Part shown: piece by piece, positions 23,991 to 36,937 of the stretch
Position numbering within the stretch: position 1 is the stretch's first letter
How the letters are laid out: the number at the start of each line of letters is the position of its first letter
DNA from: Sphagnum compactum
Lineage: Eukaryota > Bryophyta > Sphagnopsida > Sphagnales
Direction: 5' to 3'
NCBI GenBank assembly: GCA_965153455.1
Contig: OZ234502.1
Span: 3,265,267-3,329,266, forward strand
Length of the DNA stretch: 64,000 bases
Program-made: the position numbers and the translations under genes
The notes under the pieces: generated by a model
Told to the model about the DNA's origin: nothing
What the model saw: only the letters and a program-made list of their open reading frames with translations
Databases searched by the model: none

Positions 23991-26900
23991 GGTTATATAT
24001 ATAGCCAAAAAGAGAAACTGTAAATTAAAAGCGCTAGAATCAAGGTTTTTTTTTTAAAATTTTTTTTTAAAGGTTCTTAATAGCCAAAAAATTGATCAAT
24101 TTCTTCTTTTTAATTGCCAGATTTCTTCTATACATGGTTCAAGTAGGTAGCCAAAAATATAGAAGAATGTTTTAAAAGATTTATTTTCCTATTTAGGTTG
24201 TAATCAAAATTTGGCTAAATTTTCCTATGGATGATCATCATCACTTTGGCTACACTAAGATGCCTCACTCAATGAGTTCCCAAGATGTTTTTAAAAGTTC
24301 TCAATGTGTCCCCCGACATGTTCCCAAGAGCTCCACATTTTATCCCATATTTTTTTGCCATAAGTTTTACTTTTGAAAACTTATATATTTATAACCCAAA
24401 GGAAGAGGTTACAACATATCTATTTTGGAACTATCTAAAGCATGTTCTTTATTAAAAAAATTTGATGGGCCAAACAAAGATGCCCATCACATTATAAATA
24501 AATAAAAATTAATTAAAGAAAGCAACTTTGGTGGTTCTCACAACTAGTTAATATGAGTCAAAATATATTACCATGTTAAAGTATTTCAGCAAAATATTTC
24601 ATTGCTTTACGTTACACTTCACAACTAAGGTCCACGCGTAACCAATTTCTACATTTTCATGTGATGGCCTTTGAATGTGTTTTGTGGGCTTTCAACATTT
24701 CCATGGTCATGGTTTTTCGCCATAGTGTAAAGGTTAGTTTGCTAGTTTGCAATTTGTGGCAACACCGTTTAGGAGACAACAAAGAATGAGAGAGACAAAA
24801 AGTCATTGGTTTTTTCTTTAGTTCATTGCATGTTTGTGCTCTTCATGTGTTTGCATTTATTTTTTTATGTTTGTGTTTTGTGCTTCTTGCTCATTATCTA
24901 TTTGTGTTATTTGTCATTATTTGCTTGTGCTCTTGACATTGCCTAATGTTGCTCTTCATGCATCATTTCTTAATGTTTTTCAACACTACCTGTTATTATT
25001 TTCATGTGTTACTTGTTGTTGTTCCTCACATTTGTTATTGGTGCTCCTTGCAATTGCCTAATGGTGTTGTTCATTGTTGCCATCATCAAAATTTCATATT
25101 ATGTACCTACACCACCCTCACCCTTGTTGGTGTTGTTGTTTCTTATTGTTTGTTAATGTTCCTCTTCATTGCCTAGTGGTGTTCCACATGTTGTTCTTGT
25201 GCTAGGTACTTCCCCTTCCTCTTACTCTATGTAGGTGTTGGACATCATTAACATGGGCAACAAGCAAAATAAGTTTTTTTTTAATTTTTTTTCTATTTGA
25301 TTAGTCACTTATTGTCTATTTGTTTTACTATTACTCTAACCCGTTATTGCTTTGTGTAAGTACCGGAGTTGGAATGCACATGTCTTCCTTGCTACTTCAC
25401 CACACAATAGCAATTGAAATGAATTTGTTTTTTCCTTTTCAAAATTTTTGGTCATTAGTGTTTTATTTACCTCATACGATTGGCTTATTCTTGTCTTCCT
25501 TGTTTTTTTTGTTTTTAGTTATTTTTCGGTAATTTTTCATGTGTTTCTTTTTTGTATTTTTCATTTTTTCTTGTTTAAAACACAAATTTCCTTTTGTAAA
25601 TTTTCACGATTTTTTTTCTTTTTTTTCTTTTTTTTTAGTAATTTTTTTAATCAAACATTATAATTATGAAAAAATTGGGTCTAAGAGCTATATTACTTTT
25701 TCATATACCTAAACTGAAACATACCAAAAATTTTACTTTGCAATTTTGCAAAATTGTGAGAGGAAAAAGGTGAATATTTTTCTTTGTAAAATTTTGCAAT
25801 ATTTTGGTAGATTATTTTGCTTGGAAATGCTTGTAGTATTTTGGTAAATCATAAAGTTTTTTTTTTTTTCATTTCATCAACCAACATTATCTTGTGAAAA
25901 TTAAACATGCAAAATGAAATTGCATGTCATGTCTTCATGAATGAAGTGGTAATGGAAAATGAACATTTGCAAGAGATGTCTAAAGAAAATCTAAATCTTT
26001 AAACAAAATTAAGTAGAAATCCAAAAAATGTTGTTAAAAAAAAAAGAAAATTTGTTTTGCAAAAATTACATGTGCAAAGAAAACTTTTTAAACCACGTAA
26101 TAAAATTGAATTATGTTAGGCATTTTATTGTGTCAATGATAACAAAAATATTAATCCTAAATTTCCTCAAGTCATGCATTGTATTTTTTGTTACAACATT
26201 ATAGTTTTAATTCAAACCCAAAAATTCAAGCAAGAAAAGATTTATTTTTATACAATACAAAAAATGGAATAATTGCATTAAAAATTTGCATCTACAAACC
26301 ATTTTATTCTTGCCAAAAACTTTGAAAAGGAAGTGAACAACCTTGTGAAAATAGAAGAAGAAAAATAACTAACAATTAAAGAATGGGCATTATTTATATA
26401 ACATTTTTTTGTTGAATCTTTTGGTTGCAAAAGAACCTTTCAAGAAAAATGATGTGCAACATAAATAAAATTTGGAGGATTGGGGTTTTTAATTATGAAA
26501 AGTCATTTGCCATTGTAATTTGTGGGAAATTTTTTAGTTGAAATGCTTTATTATGCATTTGTGTCCAAAAATTATTTTTTCTTCTATAAAAGAATTTTGA
26601 CAAGAAATTTTACTTAAATTAGTGGGAAAAAACTAAATAGTTTTTTTTTTTTCCACCTTTGGCATTGTGATTCTACAACAATAAGTTTTGACCTGTTGAT
26701 GTTTAAAGGTGCACATGATATTTTTGCACTAGTGATCAATTTTTTAAAAGCTTATTAACAATCAAAGCACATTACCCTTGGACTTTTTAAAACCATAGAT
26801 ACTATTGAACAAACTTTAATCATAAGTTTGATTGAGTTGTTATACAATATGACATGAAAAGAAATTTTTTTGGCCTATGTGAACGATGAGGGGTCAACTT

Positions 26901-27900
26901 AAATACTATGATTGCAACATGAAAATTAGTTATAAACTATGAGATATTGAGTTTGGGGGAATGTTCCCAAGGAACTTGTTTTGGACATGATTTCTCTAAA
27001 GCATGTCAATATGTTGTACAATGGATGAAATTTTTTACAAAGGTTTGAAGTATGTGTTTATCAAGTTTGCACAAAGGGATTAGCAAAAGTGTATCATTTC
27101 GCCCAAAAAGTTAAGGAAATATAAACAAACATGAATTTTGATTTATTCCCGAGGAAATTGAATACCTTAATGAAAACAAGGTATACTTTAATTTTATATT
27201 GAAAAACCTTTTTATTTGTATTTCCTTTTGAATTAATTTTAATTTGTTTCATTTTTAGATTTGTTAGTAAAATTATCTTTTATTAGGAAGTTTTGTAATT
27301 CAAGGAAATTCAGGCTTCACACTACTACACACCACTAGTGAGATCAATTATTTTATTATTATGGTGGATGTTTGGGAAATGGAGATACATTTTTATTGTT
27401 AAATGTTATTGTGTAAATGTAATCACATTTGTGCCACATTATATAGATTGTTCAAGGTTAAGTCCAAATGCTATGTCGGCCACATATGCTATTGTGAAAA
27501 AGCCACATGATGAATTGTCTATTTGTTGCATGACATCCACATATTTGTATAATAAGTGTTCATTGTTAATTATATTAGTTTAATAATCGTATGGTGTCAT
27601 ATGGTAAATTTTTCATCTTTTTTAGGAAGTTTTGTAATTCAAGGAAATGATTGTTATAATAGGAAGAATATTGTGAATTGAGTGCAAGAATGTCACCTCC
27701 TTTAACATGACACATTTCTCATATTATTGTTGATTGCCTTGGCCTTATTGTATTTGTTTATGTTTTGAGTCGATTTAGGGGTGATTGGTTGTTAAATGAC
27801 ACATTAAATTTTACCATATCCATGAATTTAAAAGTATAGAATGAAATTGTAATTGCAACTTCCTTTGATATCTTAATGGATGAAGATGCAAATGTTGTTC
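23991..27900. other. AT-rich intergenic, no gene seen
   Basis: Contains T-rich stretches (25490-25660) and Leu/Cys-coding low-complexity runs around 24830-25170 that look like simple-sequence drift. No family resemblance was found before the hAT fragment. Confidence 0.55.
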
Positions 27901-27904
27901 TTAA

Positions 27905-28540
27905 GTTAACATGTTTGGTTTCCAACATCAAAAGGGAAATTGTTGGGAGTTTGAATTCTTCTCTTTCCTTTTTAAGGAAATATGAAAAAAAAAAAACTCA
28001 TAATATGTTCTCCTTGATGTGGACCCTAAATTTAAGAGTCTTCGTTTAATGTCCTCCTCACTTATTGGCCATGAAAAAGGGAAGGGCGTTGTAAAGCAAT
28101 ATGATACAAACTGTTAATATCCATGTTTTTGAAATGTCATCATCGTTTGCACCCTTTGGCTAAATCTGAAAATGGCGTTCTTGACCAAGGAGATGATGAA
28201 AATTGCAACTTGGATATTTTTGGATGATAACCAACATTAGTGAGCCAACAAAGGAGTTGGGGAATAAAGAACATTTAATTGTCAAGCAATATCAAGTTGA
28301 TTTTAAAGATATCAAATGTCTTTTCAAACAATGGAATAAACATGGGACTTTATTTTTTTGTAGTTGGATTCCTTGCTCATAAAATCTTGGGGATTTGTTG
28401 AATCACAAATTGAGATGGATAATTTTGTTTCTCTAGCTAGAATGACTACTAATTTAAGGAGATGTTGTTTGTAATCAAATAACTTAGAAATGTGAAAACT
28501 GCATGTTATTGCATTTGTGAGAACCATTGTGTATGAGAAC
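27905..28540 (+). mobile_element. hAT-family transposase fragment, inactive
   Basis: Reading across frameshifts, the plus strand gives ordered blocks of a hAT transposase C-terminal half. First comes REIVGSLNSSLSFLRKYE (about 27930-27990). Next is DPKFKSLRLMSSSLIGHEKG (about 28022-28081), then VKQYQVDFKDIKC (about 28278-28318). Last is GFLAHKILGI followed by a SQIEMDN-SLARMTTNLRRC block (about 28366-28465), which corresponds to the hAT dimerisation domain. At least three frameshifts and several stops interrupt it, so no protein is made. Terminal inverted repeats were not found. Confidence 0.85.
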
Positions 28541-29160
28541 TAGTTGAATATGAAAAAAATAATAATCTTGATACATGGCCAATTCATGATGGCCCAAATC
28601 TAAAAAAGAAAAAGAACTAGTCCGTTTTTCAAAACTTTTTATACAAACCAAAATTAGTTGGGTTTTTTTTTTTTTTTTCTTTTTTTAAAGTGTGAATCAC
28701 CCAACACTAGTGCCAACATGGGTGTTGGTTCACCCAAGCCATGGATGAACCTCAACTGAGTTAAAAGTTGGTTTCACCTTCCTAACTTGTTGTAAGAATA
28801 GGCCATACATATAGGAAGATAGTAAATAGATATATAAAAAAAAGGGTAACCACTAGGTAACTAGAAGTTAACTATAGTGGTAATTGTCACTGGGGTGAGC
28901 TTCTGTCCTTCTTCACCCTAAGGGTTCTTAGGGTTGGCTGTTCTTTTCAATGCATGTAACTAGCATATTATAGAGCATGGAGAGCTCTACCAAATTGTCT
29001 ACAAAGTTCCTACCAATTGGGGCAGAATCTCACCCAAGTGACAATTATGTCAGATTGTTCTTAGGGTTAGACCCAGCTTGTGGTCACCCACCACTTTGAA
29101 GTGTCGTGCAAGCCACCTATAGAGAATAAATAACATGCCTCAAGGAACCCCAACATGGAA

Positions 29161-29565
29161 AGCTCTATATGTGTTATCTGACATTCCTTGATCTTCACAT
29201 TATATGTGCACATACTTGTTATTGCAAGCAGTAGTACTTTTGTACTGCTGCGTGCTTCTTTTTTTTCCCCTGATAGACCTTTTGCCCACCCAAGATATGT
29301 TTGGTGGTGGCAAGAAACACTTTGGGTCATGTTATGCAGTTTTCGGGTTTGTAATGAACACACCTAGTGCCCAAAACAAAGCCCAAAACATGAGTGCAAA
29401 GTGTGTTTGGGCATCATCCATCCATCCATCTTTCTTTGGATGGGGTCAAAGGCAGACAAGGGGACAAAAAACAAACAGGCAATATTTTTGTACTGCTTGT
29501 TGCAATAGATAACAAGTATGTGCACATATAATGTCGGATGTCAAGGAATGAGCGCAGACAGAGCT
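29161..29565. mobile_element. MITE-like element with long imperfect inverted ends
   Basis: The left arm (29161-29250) and right arm (29485-29565) are imperfect inverted copies. Both share agctct at the outer edge, cattccttga, then acattatatgtgcacata, cttgtta and gtactgc. The arms bracket about 230 bases of unrelated, non-coding DNA. A total of about 400 bp, no coding capacity and long inverted arms fit a foldback or MITE-type element. No target-site duplication was confirmed. Confidence 0.6.
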
Positions 29566-30177
29566 TCTAATGGGTGCCATGCTCCCATGTTTCCAAGTCA
29601 AATAGGTGTATACATGTTAGATAACAAGGGAAGAAATCTGAGTTGCTAAGGTGAGGCCCAAAATGCCGGGGTGAAGAGGGGCATGCCGAAAATAAGGGGC
29701 CTACAATGAGGACTCAGCCCTTCATTTTGAAAATCCTCTGTGGGCCTTACCCATTCCTAAAGCATTAAGGTCTGGGTTGGCAGATTACGTAGTAGTCTCG
29801 TAATGGATTCCGACACTAAACTATTATTTTAATTGTCAAAAATTTTAAAAGAAATATTCCATGAAATATTGAAAATTAAAATTTTGGTAGTCATATGCAT
29901 GTCAAAGTCTCATTCACTTTTAAATTAGCGATGTCGTCGTAAGATGCAAACTAAAGAAAATCCATTTGATGAAATATTTTGATTTTGAAGCTCATTGTTT
30001 CCTAATTCCTCTGCATCAAAAAATGTTTTTGTTATGCTTGCTGAATCCATTTGGATACTACATACGGTGCATCAATTTCCTGACCAACCTTAGCATTTTT
30101 TTGCAAGTGTATTTCTAGGGTGGGTTCTGATGCAGAATTAGGGCTTGCCATACATTACGCACTAATGCACCGACCCT

Positions 30178-30246
30178 TTACCTATGTACCTACTTAGCTA
30201 GGAAAAATGCTGGCAACTAGGTACGTAAGTAGGTACATAGGTAAGA
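30178..30246. repeat. Imperfect inverted repeat (hairpin)
   Basis: acctatgtacctacttagct at about 30180 is matched in inverse by taagtaggtacataggt at about 30226-30242, with a loop near 25 bases. Confidence 0.75.
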
Positions 30247-30282
30247 AAGGGTTGAGGTCCAACCCCATAATTTGCTAACAAC

Positions 30283-30440
30283 AAGGCCTTCCCCTATACT
30301 TAACAACGTGCCATGAATCTCGTAGTTAGAGAGGTCCACACCATAATTCCCTAATGGCAAGGCCTTCCCTTATACTTAACATGCCATGAATCTCATAACT
30401 CGAGGTCCACACCATAATTCCCTAACATCCCAAGGCCTTT
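30283..30440. repeat. Tandem repeat, period about 75 bp
   Basis: Units starting aaggccttcc at 30283 and 30359, and a truncated unit at 30432. Each full unit contains tatacttaac, gccatgaatct and aggtccacaccataattcc. A partial preceding unit covers about 30254-30282. Confidence 0.85.
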
Positions 30441-32375
30441 TCAGTGAGAATTTTGGGTCAATGGAAATTTATTGAGAGTGGACAGAGAATGTACAATTCA
30501 GAGTGTAGTAGTAAAAAAAATTACACAAGCAGAGAAGAGGACAAAGTCTGATTTTTTCCTTATCTGTTGCTACAGGAGAGGAGCCATGGTGCTTGAGGAG
30601 AGGAGGAGCATGCATGATGCTTGGCAGCACTTGGTAGCAGCTCCTCCACAAGCACATCTCAGCTGCACAAGGGACAAGAAGCTAGCTAGGCCAGCAACAG
30701 GCAGGCTTGGTTGGTTGGTTGCTTGCTTGCTTGGCACGAAAGCTTGTACCTGGCCATCCTGCACAGACAAAAAATAATCTGCCAGTGTTTCTCACCTTCC
30801 AGCTCCTTGCTTTTTTGTTGTTTGCACCCAGTACTGCAGACACTAAACTTGCTTCTTCTTGTGAGTGAGCTCCTTGCTGGGTTGTTGGTTCAACTTGAAG
30901 AAGTTACACAAACAACCCACTGCAGCAAATTTATAATGTAAAGGGTAAGGTGCCTTACTTAATGCAGAGGAGGGATTGGGTATGGACATCATGAGTGCAC
31001 TCTTGATGGATTGAGCTGAAACTCTTTTTTTCTCTGGAGAAACTTTTGTAGCAGTCCACTTGAAGTCAGCTTGTATATAGACCTGGTTAGTTAGTTCTCT
31101 TATTTATGTCTATAATGAATGAGTAGTGCAAGTGTGATCATCTTTGAGCTGGTTGGTTTTCAAAGTGGGATCTGAACAAGAGTGAATAGTGAGTGTGTTT
31201 AATGAGAACAATGAAATATATGTGCAGGTGTGCATGCACAAAGACGGTGGCATTTTACAGAATCTGATGGTGCAGTCAGCAATGCAATTTTAAGACTGGC
31301 TTTCTAGTAGGACTCCTTTGCTTTCTAATGACTGCAGATGTGGTTGCTACCACTTTCATTTTTCTTGAGTATAAGGCAGCTTTGTGAAAACAGATTTGAG
31401 ATCACGTTATGATCCATATGCTTTTGTTGACCCAAAGACCATGCCCATAAATCTCTGGATGGACCATGCAAAAACTTTGCTTCCAAGGTTGCAAGTGTGC
31501 AACAAAATGATATCTAGCCTTGGACAATTGCCCATTACCTTTACGGGAATGATAACGCATGGTCATGGGGATGAGAAATATGCACAATATTCGAATGAGT
31601 TGTGGCCAAACGATCCCAATTTCGCAATTGGGTCCTTGTTGCGGTTGTTGCGGACTTCATTCTGATTACATATACATACATATATATATATATCTCTGTT
31701 GTCTGTTGTATGAAACCCTTCATCTCAGTTGTGATTTCCAATCTACACAACTGCCTTGAGTTTTGCTATTCTTAAACCTTGGTATTGCTCCCTCTCTCTG
31801 TGTCTCTCTATCTCTGTCTCTCTCTGTGCTAGCTTGATGGTTTTTCTGAAGACCCACCACCTCTGTCAACATCCACTGTGCCAGCAATGGGCTTGTTGGC
31901 CGACTCGTTTGGAAGCTGAAATGTGTCAAAGTCATTCTTTTCTATTTAAATCCAATGCATCCTCTCTTTTGAGGTTGTCAGATGCTGACAAAAAACTTTT
32001 GCGTTCTGGTTTGAGCAGATTTGATGCATCTGGAAATATTCTAGGGAATTGGCAAAGAAGGTGTTCCTGAAATTTATGCTCAAAGGGCAGGCAGTCAAGG
32101 AAACAGGTATGTACATGTATTCCAATTCCCTCCTTGCAGTCCACATATCCCTGCAGATATCTTCAAGGATGTACAGGTGGCTCCAGACACCAGCCAAAGA
32201 GTAGACTTTGAAGTAGATCTCCAGATCTGCTTCTGTGATTTGGTTGTGAATTTTTAGAGAACTCATGTGAAGATTCTTGAACAGCTATGTTCATGTTTAA
32301 CAACCTAGGATTTGTGTTTGCAGCAATATTATTCAGCTCAACCTTGGACATACCCTCCCACCACCACCTAATTCC
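30441..32375. other. Upstream region of the monooxygenase gene
   Basis: Less AT-rich than the surrounding intergenic DNA. It holds GGTTG and CTTG microsatellite patches (30705-30732), a TATA-rich run at 31672-31694 and a TCTC-rich run at 31790-31826. Open frames at 30472-30777 and 31384-31665 have no family resemblance. The TATA run lies about 690 bases before the next start codon, so the leader would be long. Confidence 0.45.
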
Positions 32376-33923
32376 ATGAAAGTTGCCATTGTTGGTGCCG
32401 GCCTCTCCGGCCTTGTCACTGCTAAGGTGCTTGCACAATTTGGACACAAGGTCACAGTCTATGAAAAGTGCCCTGATGTTGGTGGCACATGGAGTCGCAC
32501 ACGTTGGTACCCTGGTTTAAGCACCCAAAACGGAAAGGACTCCTATTGCTTCTCTGATTTCCCCATGCCTGATTCTTATCCTGAATGGCCCTCTGGTGAG
32601 CAAGTGCATCAGTACTTGGAGGAGTATGTCAAACACTTTGGCCTTGATGCTCTTTTGCAACTCAACACAGAGGTAGTCTCCATTGAGTTGGATGAGGTTG
32701 CCGGCAACATCTGGACAATTGGCACTCGACAAACTGATAACAACAAGGATTCATCAATGCCAATATTGGCTACCCAAAGTGAGACATTTGATCATGTTGT
32801 CATTGCAAATGGCATATTTTCTGATCCATATGTCCCTACTTTCTCTGGCTTGGAAGAGTTCCAACAAGCAGGAGGCCAAGTCCTTCACACAACTGATGTG
32901 CACCAACTTGTTGGTGATGCTACAGGGAAGCATTTTGTCATTGTGGGCTATGGCAGGTCAGCATGTGATGTTGCATGTGCTCTTAGTGACATTTCAAGCA
33001 AGAAGGTTGTAGTTGTGGCCCACGAAGTGATTTGGAAAATTCCCAAGTGGATTGGTGGGGTGCTTAATTTCAAATACCTTTTTCTTACTCGGATGGGTGA
33101 AGCTCTCTTTCAATACATCCATCCACATGGCTTTGAGCAGTTCCTGCATAATGGTCTGGGAAAGCCTCTCCGTGATTTGATGATGTCCAGTGTGCAAGCC
33201 ATCATCACTTGTCAACTTAAGCTTCGCAAGCTTGGCTTGCTCCCTGATGGCCCACTTGAAGACATTGCTCGCAGCACATTGAGCCTTGTCACTGATGGCT
33301 TTTATGAAAAGGTGGAGATGGGTGCAATTGAGGTTCATGGTGGGACACATATTGTCAAGCTTTGTGTCATAGATGGCAAGCCTTCCACATTGTTATCTGA
33401 TGGCACTACTGTTCCTACAGACTTTGTGATTTGTGGCACAGGCTTTCGTCAAAGCGTGCCATTCTTTTCCATGAACATCATTAAACAACTCACTGATGAT
33501 CAAGGAAATTTCCTTCTCTATCGACATATTCACCCAATCAACGTGCCTCAACTTTCTTTCAACGGTTACAACTCTTCACTTTTTTGTCCACTTTCATCAG
33601 AGGTTGCTGCACTATGGATTGCAAACCTCCTTGCAGGAGGCATGAAACTCCCATCACCTAACAAGCAACAACTTGAAGTGATTGAGCAACTAGCATGGAC
33701 GGAAAAACGAACAAAGGGCAAGCATGCTTGTGGAGGGAGCATCATTCCTTTTTCCTTTCACTACATCGATGAATTACTCAAGGACATGAATCTCACACTA
33801 AATGCTCATACTCGTATCCGTGAGTGGCTCTTGCCAATCAACTTTGGTGCATACGTGGGACTCATTGATGAATTGACAAAGCAACTCGCTAGTGAAGGAA
33901 AGATAACATTTCCCTTGTGTTGA
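32376..33923 (+). CDS. Flavin-dependent monooxygenase (class B, FMO-like), intronless
   Basis: 515 residues in one uninterrupted exon. Class B monooxygenases use FAD and NADPH to put one oxygen atom on N, S or carbonyl substrates. The FAD-binding motif G7-A-G9-L-S-G12 is at the very N-terminus, followed by the acidic end of the second beta strand (VYEKCPDVGGTW). The second nucleotide-binding motif for NADPH is G191-Y-G193-R-S-A196. The conserved FAD-side segment WYPGLSTQN is present. The C-terminal part contains CGTGFRQS, the usual ATG-like hinge of this family. Length matches plant FMOs (about 450-530). No transit peptide or membrane anchor is obvious. Substrate is unknown. It is not clearly a YUCCA; an oxime-forming or N-hydroxylating role like some fern and seed-plant FMOs is possible but unproven. 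Its codons are more AT-rich than those of the nitrate transporter. Confidence 0.9.
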   Translation: MKVAIVGAGLSGLVTAKVLAQFGHKVTVYEKCPDVGGTWSRTRWYPGLSTQNGKDSYCFSDFPMPDSYPEWPSGEQVHQYLEEYVKHFGLDALLQLNTEVVSIELDEVAGNIWTIGTRQTDNNKDSSMPILATQSETFDHVVIANGIFSDPYVPTFSGLEEFQQAGGQVLHTTDVHQLVGDATGKHFVIVGYGRSACDVACALSDISSKKVVVVAHEVIWKIPKWIGGVLNFKYLFLTRMGEALFQYIHPHGFEQFLHNGLGKPLRDLMMSSVQAIITCQLKLRKLGLLPDGPLEDIARSTLSLVTDGFYEKVEMGAIEVHGGTHIVKLCVIDGKPSTLLSDGTTVPTDFVICGTGFRQSVPFFSMNIIKQLTDDQGNFLLYRHIHPINVPQLSFNGYNSSLFCPLSSEVAALWIANLLAGGMKLPSPNKQQLEVIEQLAWTEKRTKGKHACGGSIIPFSFHYIDELLKDMNLTLNAHTRIREWLLPINFGAYVGLIDELTKQLASEGKITFPLC

Positions 33924-35584
33924 ATTTGTTGTTTAGATGAATACGCATGAGGAATTAGGTTTGAAATTAGTTGTGGGAAATTAAAAGGTTGAGATGATTA
34001 GTAATGTTTTAAGAATATTGCATGTGGTATGGTGTGTGAAGAATGGTTTTATCAATGCAAAACAAAGTGGGAGTTGCAAATAGAAGCTTAATAGGGCTTT
34101 TCTTATGAAATCATTTTCAATTAGTTTATGAGACTATTTGAAAATGTATTTTAATTTCAACTTGAAGATGCTTCTTTCATTTGTTTTAGTGTTTTTTTTA
34201 CATTCCATTTTTCAAAACTCATCAAAATGATTAAACTTTGATAGCAAATTAAAGCAATGTTTAGGCAACCATCTGCAATTTGTGTTTGTAAATAATAGTT
34301 TTCTTGGGAGACTTTTGTTGAGGACTTGAGTTTCCCACATCCTCTAAGTCTTCAAGGTATCCTGTATTTAAGAACAAAATCTAAATGCTTGTTTATTTCT
34401 AGAACATGGAACCATGAAATTGCATTTCTTAGAAAATTTGACTTGGGCAATTTCATAATGGCATTGGTTTTTTCACTAAAGCTTTTGATTTGTTGCAATG
34501 GAAACAAAATTCCACCTATATCAATAATGAAAGATCACCAAATTTTTCAACTAAGATATTCAATATGGTTTGTTGAAACACCTCTTTTAGTTGTCATGGT
34601 GTTGCAAAAAATACAAAAAATAAATCAATCCAATTGCTCTTTAAATCCATATCTTCTATGCAAAAGTTTGTAAATTCATTTAAAAAAATGGCCAAAGTTT
34701 TGACTTGATTTGTTGCAAGCATTATCCAATGCAAACTAAGTATCAAAAAACTCACCACTCTAAAAAAAAATTTGTGGTGTGTAATTATTCATTTTTCCAT
34801 TGTCCAAAAAGGCACATAATACACAACAAAATTATTCACAACACCAGTTCCATTTCATAATGAACACTTGTACTAATCAAACACACTTTTACCATGTCAA
34901 TTGGCAAGTCTTCTTTTTAATTTCAGTATAGAGTTTTCAAATGATCCACTTTTTCTTGTACCTTCTATGCTTCACTTGTGAATGAAACATAATGGCCTCT
35001 ACAAGTTGCAAGCTAGTCTTTACCTTATACACCCAATATGTCTATCATATGAGCAGTTCTCCCATACTTCACTTCACAACTAATGTAATTTTAAAAGAAT
35101 TCTAATGACATTGAATCGAATTGTGTTGAAAGTTCAGAACATATTTATCCCACTAATTTGATAGTGTGGATGTATCTTCTTGCTTACGAATATTTTCATG
35201 ATGAAAACGGAGTCTATTTTGAATGAATATAAGTTGGTTGTGTCTTTTTTTATTTTGGGTTAAAAATGAATATAAACTTCATGATTTGCTTCACAAAAAG
35301 TGGGTTGTTATGTACAAAAACTGAAAGAATCAGTCCACAATGCTATTCTTTGTATTCTGGACACATATACATGTGCAAACTTCGTCTGCCAATATTCATA
35401 ACACTTTGTATTGTTTAGTGGTCTCCATTTCCATCCCTTAAATGGCTTGACCAACTGATAAACCCATATTACTTTTGAACTTCCAGTTTGTATAAACCTC
35501 AAAGTGATGAATGGTCTAATTAGTCTCGTGACCATACCTTAACTGATTCTTGAAGATGTATACTCCAATGTGGACCAGGTGATT
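33924..35584. other. AT-rich intergenic, no gene seen
   Basis: The first few hundred bases are presumably the 3' untranslated region of the monooxygenase. The rest is AT-rich with no recognisable coding or repeat family. Confidence 0.55.
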
Positions 35585-36458
<874 letters not shown>

Positions 36459-36902
36459 TAGATTGTAGATTGTAACACAGCAGGTGTTAAACAAACCTTG
36501 AAGCCCTTGAAACCTGCAGGACAACAAATGGAAAACCCTAAAACCTTAAGTAACTCTTCTGCTGCAGCAACATTTCTGGGCCCAATAAGTTCCAATCTCA
36601 GTCCCAGATTCACCATCCTCACCAAGCTCAGCAAACTTAAGTCTTTCCAAAAGATTGTAAACATTTCTGGAATGTGTGCTTGGTACCATCTCTGCATGGC
36701 AGGCAAGACATATGAGGAAACCTGATCAACATCTCGGGCTTCAAGTTTAGCTGTTCCTTGGTAACCGTGTTTTGAGGTCCCCAAAACCTATGCCTGGATC
36801 CAATCGAGGTCCCCAATTGAGGTTCTTAAAAAAACTGTTCCTTCTGCTTCAAGCTCAAAGCCATGCACAACGAAGCGAAAATTTTGCAGCGCGAAAGGGG
36901 AA

Positions 36903-36912
36903 TTTAGGGTTT
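36903..36912 (+). promoter_or_regulatory. Telo-box-like motif just upstream of the mitoferrin start
   Basis: tttagggttt lies 26 bases before the ATG. The inverse, AAACCCTA, is a known plant promoter and leader element (telo box) often linked to growth-associated genes. A second related word, aaaccctaaaacc, lies near 36534. Function here is inferred only from the motif. Confidence 0.35.
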
Positions 36913-36937
36913 GGAGAATCTCGCAGGAGGTTTGGCG

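Noticed and set aside
30472-30777. 101-residue open frame
   Set aside because: Composition follows local simple repeats (GGTTG, CTTG) and no domain is present.
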